The position numbers and the translations under genes were made by a program. A DNA stretch of 10,828 nucleotides from Planctomycetales bacterium (GTDB lineage: Bacteria; Planctomycetota; Planctomycetia; Pirellulales; Thermoguttaceae), in the NCBI GenBank assembly GCA_007127495.1, contig SKZG01000332.1, positions 1 to 10,828 on the forward strand, read 5' to 3'. Position 1 is the stretch's first letter. The number at the start of each line of letters is the position of its first letter. The notes under the pieces were generated by a model. The model saw only the letters and a program-made list of their open reading frames with translations, searched no databases and was not told where the DNA came from. Positions 7,254 through 10,828 of the stretch are shown here, in pieces.

Positions 7254-8153
7254 ATGTTCGATGGTTTCCGCCGCGCCTTCGATGCGTTCCGGCGGGCCGG
7301 GGCCGGCGATCCCCTGCTCGAAACCTTGCGCCTGTTCGACGTGCTCGCCCTTGGCGCGCTCCGCGCGGCCGACGGCGCCGCCTTGCCCCAGGACTCGCTC
7401 GAAGAGCTTGCGGCGAAGCGTGTCAAAGGCGAGCCGTTGGAGTATATCCTCGGCAAAGCCGTGTTCATGGGGCTGGAACTCGAATGTTCGCCCGGCGCGC
7501 TCATCCCGCGCGAGGAAACCGAACTGCTCGCCCAGATTGCCCTGGACTTGGTCCGGGCCCGGCAGGACGCCGAAGCGGAATGTCCTCGGCTGACGGTCGT
7601 CGACATGGGCACCGGTAGCGGCAATATCGCCGTGGCGCTGGCCGTGTACACAAAGGACGTGAGCATCCTCGCGTGCGATGTCAGTCCCGAGGCATTTGAG
7701 TTGGCGCGGCGCCAGGTGGCGAAGTTCAACGTGCAAGACCGGGTATCGCTTTTCCGTGGCGATCTGTACGAGCCGCTTCTGGCCGCGGGCTATCAGGGCA
7801 AGGTCGATGTCGTCGTGTGCAACCCGCCCTACCTGCCCACCAGCACCCTGGAGAAGCTCGCAAGGGAAATCATCGACCACGAGCCGGCCGTCGCACTCGA
7901 CGCCGGGCCGTACGGCATCAACGTCTTCCGCCGGCTCATCGCCGGCGCCGTCGACGTGCTGAAGCCGGACGGCGCGCTCGTGTTTGAGATCGGCGCCGGC
8001 CAGGAGAGACTGGTCGCCCGCCTGCTCGAAGGCACCGGCGCTTATCCACACGTCGAGCACCATCGCGACGCTGCCGGGCAGGTTCGCGTGGTCAGCGCCT
8101 GCCGCGGGCCTGCTTGTGGTTGCCCGGTTGAATGGGATAGAATGCAACCATGA
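7254..8153 (+). CDS. prmC: PrmC/HemK-type N5-glutamine methyltransferase
   Basis: This 299-residue SAM-dependent methyltransferase is probably the enzyme that methylates the Gln of the GGQ motif in peptide release factors RF1/RF2 in the cytoplasm. Residues 1-60 form a short helical domain, then GEPLEYILGKAVFMGLEL (59-76) and LIPREETELL (83-92) match the PrmC signature before the Rossmann fold. Motif I is VVDMGTGSGN (115-124), the acidic end of strand 2 is ACDVSP (140-145), and the catalytic NPPY is at 190-193. FEIGAGQ (244-250) is the expected late motif. Length is close to the family norm (about 280). The last 16 residues (CRGPACGCPVEW) are unusual and Cys-rich. The ribosome binding site is weak, so translation may couple to the DUF1080 gene 7 bases upstream. 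Its stop overlaps the next start (ATGA). No prfA is adjacent in the window, so the substrate rests on motifs alone. Confidence 0.9.
   Translation: MFDGFRRAFDAFRRAGAGDPLLETLRLFDVLALGALRAADGAALPQDSLEELAAKRVKGEPLEYILGKAVFMGLELECSPGALIPREETELLAQIALDLVRARQDAEAECPRLTVVDMGTGSGNIAVALAVYTKDVSILACDVSPEAFELARRQVAKFNVQDRVSLFRGDLYEPLLAAGYQGKVDVVVCNPPYLPTSTLEKLAREIIDHEPAVALDAGPYGINVFRRLIAGAVDVLKPDGALVFEIGAGQERLVARLLEGTGAYPHVEHHRDAAGQVRVVSACRGPACGCPVEWDRMQP
8114..8143 (+). promoter_or_regulatory. Candidate internal promoter for the nucleotidyltransferase gene
   Basis: TAGAAT (8138-8143), one mismatch from the -10 consensus, lies 6 bases before the ATG at 8150, with a weak TTGTGG (8114-8119) 18 bases upstream. 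Initiation about 7 bases past the -10 would fall on the A of the ATG, giving a leaderless mRNA. No convincing Shine-Dalgarno precedes this start, which fits. A chance match is possible. Confidence 0.3.
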
Positions 8154-8683
8154 CTGGAAAGCAGTTCTTCGACTGGCAGACCTCCGGCGGCACGGACGAC
8201 GTGATGCGCTTGGTCGATGTTCTCGAACGGGCCGACATTTTGTGGTGCATCATCGGGGGCCTTGCGGTGAACCATTGGGCCGAGCAGCCGATGGTGACGC
8301 AGGACGTCGACCTAGTGGTTGCCGCAAACGCCGTCGAGCGCGCGGTTTTCGTGCTCGAGGAAGCCGGATTCCGCGGGGAGCGTTTCCCGTGGTCGGTCAA
8401 CTTCAAAGGCCAATCGGCCGTGAGCATCCAGCTTAGTACGGAGGATTTTTATCGCGATTTGCCGTCGCGGGCCGTCCCGGCCGACGTTCACGGCATTCTG
8501 ATGCGTGTCGCGTCGCTGCACGATACACTCCGGGGGAAGGTCAAGGCATGGTCCACCCCCGAGCGCCGTCAGAGTAAGCGCATCAAGGACCTGGCCGACA
8601 TCGCCCGGCTGGTGGAAAGCCACCCTGGGTTGTGGAGAGAGCTTCCGGATGCGTTGAAGGTTCAGATCGAGGAGCCGAAGTGA
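8150..8683 (+). CDS. Nucleotidyltransferase-fold protein (AbiEii/MNT-like)
   Basis: The protein has 177 residues. IIGGLAVNHWAEQPMVTQDVDLVV (about 34-57) carries the GG and DxD (D52, D54) pattern of the Pol-beta-type nucleotidyltransferase superfamily, as in AbiEii-like and other small NTases. Residues 119-152 (RVASLHDTLRGKVKAW, then KRIKDLADIARL) match the conserved helical end seen in these families, where the KDLxDI stretch is typical. A third acidic residue usual on a later strand is not evident (VSIQLSTED at 91-99), so the metal site may be incomplete. It may be a metabolic or orphan NTase or the toxin half of a toxin-antitoxin pair, but no antitoxin-like gene lies beside it; the upstream partner is prmC, overlapping by 4 bases. 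The start has no good Shine-Dalgarno and could use coupling or a leaderless message. Confidence 0.75.
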   Translation: MTGKQFFDWQTSGGTDDVMRLVDVLERADILWCIIGGLAVNHWAEQPMVTQDVDLVVAANAVERAVFVLEEAGFRGERFPWSVNFKGQSAVSIQLSTEDFYRDLPSRAVPADVHGILMRVASLHDTLRGKVKAWSTPERRQSKRIKDLADIARLVESHPGLWRELPDALKVQIEEPK

Positions 8684-8952
8684 GGGTCCTGCCCGCCTCC
8701 GACGTGTACGGCGTCGTGACGCACATCTACTGGCCGCCTGGGCGGTGGCACGCGTTTCGATGACTGCAATTCTTGTTTTCGCCATGATTGCGCTTGCGTT
8801 GCCGAGTGTTGGCGCGTATGATTCGTCGCGAATTGGTTCTAGCGGTTGTGCTCTGTCCTCGGTGCGTCATCGTTCCCGGCCGGAACGGCGACTGGTCCAT
8901 TTTTCGGCTATGTACATTTTACCCCTGTCCTTATCGGCGAAAGGAGTCGCCG
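8684..8952. other. Intergenic stretch without a supported gene
   Basis: These 269 bases hold no reading frame with convincing protein character. A short GC-rich inverted repeat CCGCC-TG-GGCGG (8734-8745) and another, CGACG/CGTCG (8699-8715), are present, but neither is followed by a T-run. The region probably contains the promoter of the next gene; no clear -35/-10 pair stands out. Confidence 0.5.
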
Positions 8953-8955
8953 TTG
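8941..8955 (+). promoter_or_regulatory. Strong Shine-Dalgarno before a TTG start
   Basis: AAGGAG at 8941-8946 lies 6 bases before TTG at 8953. This is the best ribosome binding site in the frame and decides the start of the gene at 8953. Confidence 0.75.
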
Positions 8956-9639
8956 GCTGAACAGTCTTCCTTGACCGTGGCGGTCCGCGCCTTCGTGATG
9001 CTGGGATGCCTGGTGGTTATTCCCTTGGTGGCCGTTTTCGGGGATGCCTTTCCCGGGGTGGTTGACCAGGTGCTGGGAATGTGGTGGCCCCCAGGTCCTC
9101 CGGCGGATACGGTGGCGGCGGCGGAGGCACCCCTCTTTGAGCCCCTGTTGCGGAGCCCCTCGTCGGCACCGCCTGCGCCGGGTGCTTTTGCCCCAGGTGC
9201 AGACGCGCCTCCCCCGCAGTTCGGTGTCCCTGACCCCGCAGGTGGGGTTACGTGCGATTCGGAGGGGTGTAGCGTGCTTCCCGCGAGCTATGAAGCTGCG
9301 GCTGGAATGCCGCCGCGAGGCTATGGGGGAAATCCATCGCCCCATTCGAACGCTTTTTCCGAGCCTCGGGTTCCGCCGGCCGATCGTCAGTTTGCCGCGT
9401 CGCCGCCCGATCGCTTTCAGGCGATTCGCCAACGGCTGAAGGAACTCGGTTCCACTTATGTCCTTTTGGAGTCGTGGGGCGATGAGCAGGAGCTGTTTCG
9501 CTTCTACTGCAAAGTTGCTGTTGCGGGCAACCCGCACTACGCCTACCGGTTTGAAGCCACAAGTTCCGATCCCCTGGCGGCCATGGCAAAGGTCCTTCAG
9601 CAGGTGGAAGCCTGGCGGACGGCGCGGCGGGGAAATTGA
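8953..9639 (+). CDS. Unknown single-pass membrane protein with proline-rich linker and small C-terminal domain
   Basis: The protein has 228 residues from a TTG start; in-frame sequence upstream (from 8788) is Cys/Arg-rich, not protein-like and lacks a ribosome binding site. Residues 11-30 are one hydrophobic helix (VRAFVMLGCLVVIPLVAVFG). Residues about 46-150 are Pro, Ala and Gly rich, probably a disordered spacer, with a CDSEGC pair of cysteines at 101-106. Residues about 152-222 form a compact alpha/beta-looking domain (FQAIRQRLKELGSTYVLLE, then FRFYCKVAV, then YRFEATSSDPLAAMAKVL). I do not recognise a named family. With the N-terminus inside, the linker and domain would face the periplasm. 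The gene ends at TGA 9637-9639, directly against a miniature element whose target duplication would include that stop codon. No neighbour suggests a function. Confidence 0.75.
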   Translation: MAEQSSLTVAVRAFVMLGCLVVIPLVAVFGDAFPGVVDQVLGMWWPPGPPADTVAAAEAPLFEPLLRSPSSAPPAPGAFAPGADAPPPQFGVPDPAGGVTCDSEGCSVLPASYEAAAGMPPRGYGGNPSPHSNAFSEPRVPPADRQFAASPPDRFQAIRQRLKELGSTYVLLESWGDEQELFRFYCKVAVAGNPHYAYRFEATSSDPLAAMAKVLQQVEAWRTARRGN

Positions 9640-9740
9640 GAGGCTTCCGTTGCCGGTTGCAGACATCCTTTGTTTCGGGTGCGGCACACGGCGTGCGTCT
9701 GCCGGGTGAAAGCTGCCTGCACCTGGAAACGGAATCGGGG
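9640..9740. mobile_element. Diverged, inverted second copy of the 100-bp miniature element
   Basis: Aligned without gaps to the reverse complement of 5893-5992, positions 9640-9739 match at 70 of 100 bases by hand count. Shared blocks include CGGCACACGGCGTG, GTTTC, TGCAGACA and GAAACGGAA. Its own arms still pair (9645-9660 with 9719-9734, 13 of 16). A decayed direct repeat GAAATTGA/GAAATGGA (9632-9639 and 9741-9748, 7 of 8) flanks it, so the element is 100-101 bp. It is an older insertion of the same family, in the opposite orientation. Confidence 0.72.
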
Positions 9741-9794
9741 GAAATGGATCGCCCCGGCTTGCCACCGGTAGCCGCTTCTGTTTAGCTTGGGCGC

Positions 9795-10828
9795 ATGCGA
9801 ATGCGTGGAAGCAAATTCACCCTGGGCGAACGGCTTGGCAGCGCCGCGATGCGGCACCGGCTGCCCCGCGGCTGGCGCGCATCGGGCACCAAGCATCGGT
9901 ATTGCCGAGACATTCCGGACCCTTCGTCGGAATGCACCGTCGCCGGCGAAGCCGTTTCAGTCTGCGACCCTCTCGTGGCCCGTATTGAAGCCCTCCTTTT
10001 GTTGGCTCGTACGCCCTTAAGCAGCCGAAAACTGGCTCAATTGGCCGGCTTGGCGGATGGAACGAAAGCCCGTACACTAGTTCGTGCATTAAACAGCCGA
10101 TACGATAGCGAGGGCTGTGCGTTCCGAGCGGAGGAGGTGGCCGGCGGCTTCCAGTTGCTCACCCGCCCGCGGTTCGCGCCGTGGCTACGGCGGCTGGAAG
10201 GCACGGCGGACGATGTGCGACTTTCAGCTCCAGCCATGGAAACGCTGGCCGTCGTCGCGTATCGGCAGCCGGTCCTGCGAGCTGACGTCGAATCTGTCCG
10301 TGGAGTCCAGTGCGGCGAGATCCTTCGGCAGTTGATCGAGCGCGACCTTGTTCGAGTCACGGGTCGATCGGACGATCTCGGACGCCCCTTGCTATATGGT
10401 ACGACGCGACATTTTTTGCAGGTGTTCGGTCTCCGACATTTGGACGAGCTTCCACGGGTTGCACCGCTTGCCGCAAAGCCCAATCTTAGTAACAATACAC
10501 CGTGTGCCGACAATTCCGCCATTCCACAAAGTAATTCCCACACAGTTTCAGAGGAGAACGAAGTGACGACCACGACCCCAACCCGACGCCGGCCGACGTC
10601 GCACACCGAGAAGCGACCGTACGAGGATCCCGAACCCCTAGAGGGCGAGGTGCGTAACGCCCTCGACGAAGACGACGACCTCCTTGAAGATGATTTCGAC
10701 GATGAAGACGACTTCGACGACGAGGACGAAGACGAGGAAGAAGAGGACGAAGACCTCGATGACGAACCGTGGGAGGAAGTCGATGACGACGAGGATGAAG
10801 ATGACGACTGGGATGATGACGACGACGA
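9795..10828 (+). CDS. scpB: Segregation and condensation protein B, with long acidic tail (3' end outside window)
   Basis: The frame is open from a TAG at 9783-9785 to the last base, giving 344 codons and no stop. ScpB binds ScpA and SMC in the condensin complex that compacts and segregates chromosomes. Residues 1-62 are a basic, Cys-containing N-terminal extension. Residues 63-135 are the first winged helix (RIEALLLLARTPLSSRKLAQLAG, then GGFQLLTRPRFAPWLRRL). Residues 143-222 are the second (LSAPAMETLAVVAYRQPVLRADVESVRG, LIERDLVRVTGRSDDLGRPLLYGTT, FLQVFGLRHLDELP), matching ScpB throughout. Residues 223-256 are an Asn/Ser-rich linker, and from 291 on the chain is nearly all Asp/Glu with a few Phe and Trp. 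Typical ScpB is about 180-200 residues, so the tail is a large addition. ATG 9795, 9801 or 9849 could be the start; no strong Shine-Dalgarno chooses between them. scpA is not in the window. Confidence 0.92.
   Translation, partial: MRMRGSKFTLGERLGSAAMRHRLPRGWRASGTKHRYCRDIPDPSSECTVAGEAVSVCDPLVARIEALLLLARTPLSSRKLAQLAGLADGTKARTLVRALNSRYDSEGCAFRAEEVAGGFQLLTRPRFAPWLRRLEGTADDVRLSAPAMETLAVVAYRQPVLRADVESVRGVQCGEILRQLIERDLVRVTGRSDDLGRPLLYGTTRHFLQVFGLRHLDELPRVAPLAAKPNLSNNTPCADNSAIPQSNSHTVSEENEVTTTTPTRRRPTSHTEKRPYEDPEPLEGEVRNALDEDDDLLEDDFDDEDDFDDEDEDEEEEDEDLDDEPWEEVDDDEDEDDDWDDDDD
10551..10565 (+). promoter_or_regulatory. Internal Shine-Dalgarno and in-frame GTG within scpB
   Basis: GAGGAG at 10551-10556 lies 6 bases before GTG at 10563 (codon 257), in frame with scpB and right at the junction between the linker and the basic/acidic tail. 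It could start a separate acidic polypeptide. It may equally be a chance product of Glu-Glu-Asn codons. Confidence 0.3.
10665..10828 (+). repeat. Low-complexity GAY/GAR tract encoding a poly-Asp/Glu tail
   Basis: From 10665 to the window end the DNA is almost wholly GAC, GAT, GAA and GAG codons, with rare Phe, Trp, Leu and Pro. It is a compositional run within the scpB frame, not an exact tandem repeat; codons are mixed, which suggests selection on the protein rather than recent slippage. Confidence 0.7.

Noticed and set aside
7035..8147. Long minus-strand open frame (370 codons) opposite prmC
   Set aside because: It is fully overlapped by a strongly conserved methyltransferase on the plus strand and has no motif or ribosome binding site of its own.
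8734..8745. Rho-independent terminator after the nucleotidyltransferase
   Set aside because: The CCGCC/GGCGG inverted repeat has a 2-base loop and no following T-run.
8788..8952. Upstream extension of the proline-rich membrane protein
   Set aside because: Residues in this part are Cys/Arg-rich with no family character, and TTG 8953 has a strong Shine-Dalgarno.
8745..8960. Small ORF beginning with a signal-peptide-like stretch
   Set aside because: Only the first 25 residues look hydrophobic; the rest is low-quality sequence and overlaps the ribosome binding site of the next gene. No Shine-Dalgarno.
9759..9786. Promoter for scpB (TTGCCA, 16 bases, TTTAGC)
   Set aside because: The -35 is good but the -10 matches only three of six positions and would start transcription almost at the ATG; too weak to list.
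9787..10020. 77-codon plus-strand ORF at the start of scpB
   Set aside because: It lies in a different frame from the clearly homologous ScpB frame and has no recognisable character.

Overview
The window looks like chromosomal DNA of a planctomycete, most likely Pirellulales-like. The evidence is high GC, all genes on the plus strand, many secreted or membrane proteins, a DUF1080 protein with a signal peptide, a secreted clan GH-A-like glycosidase, and a ScpB homologue with a very long acidic C-terminal tail. This is inferred from protein character; no rRNA or other taxonomic marker is present.

Layout. (1) 57-5864 is a tightly packed run of four genes with gaps of 10, 9 and 2 bases: a membrane-anchored GspE/PilB-type protein whose ATPase motifs are degenerate, a four-helix CvpA-like membrane protein, a DUF4190-like membrane protein with a soluble C-terminal domain, and a large exported glycoside hydrolase. 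The end of another reading frame (2-40) lies just upstream, so the operon probably starts outside the window. (2) 5865-6265 is a 401-base non-coding stretch. It holds a complete 100-bp miniature transposable element (terminal inverted repeats plus an 8-bp target duplication), a second copy of that element's central palindrome, a doubtful 78-codon ORF and a candidate extended -10 promoter. (3) 6266-8683 carries a secreted DUF1080 protein, a PrmC/HemK-type methyltransferase 7 bases later, and a nucleotidyltransferase-fold protein that overlaps the methyltransferase by 4 bases (ATGA). (4) 8684-8952 has no gene I can support. (5) 8953-9639 is a planctomycete-style unknown protein with one membrane anchor, a proline-rich linker and a small C-terminal domain; it appears to start at TTG behind a strong ribosome binding site. 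(6) 9640-9740 is a second, diverged and inverted copy of the 100-bp element, abutting the stop codon of the preceding gene. (7) 9795 to the window end is a 3'-truncated scpB (chromosome segregation) gene, open to the last base, whose tail becomes almost pure Asp/Glu.

How it fits together. The two exported carbohydrate-active proteins (glycosidase and DUF1080) suggest glycan breakdown in the periplasm or outside the cell. The pseudo-ATPase, CvpA-like and DUF4190-like proteins look like an envelope module of unknown job. prmC and scpB are housekeeping functions (release-factor methylation, chromosome segregation). The observations most worth following up are the miniature element family, which resembles ISL3-type ends; the motif-dead, zinc-site-intact GspE-like protein; and the acidic ScpB tail with an internal Shine-Dalgarno/GTG pair.
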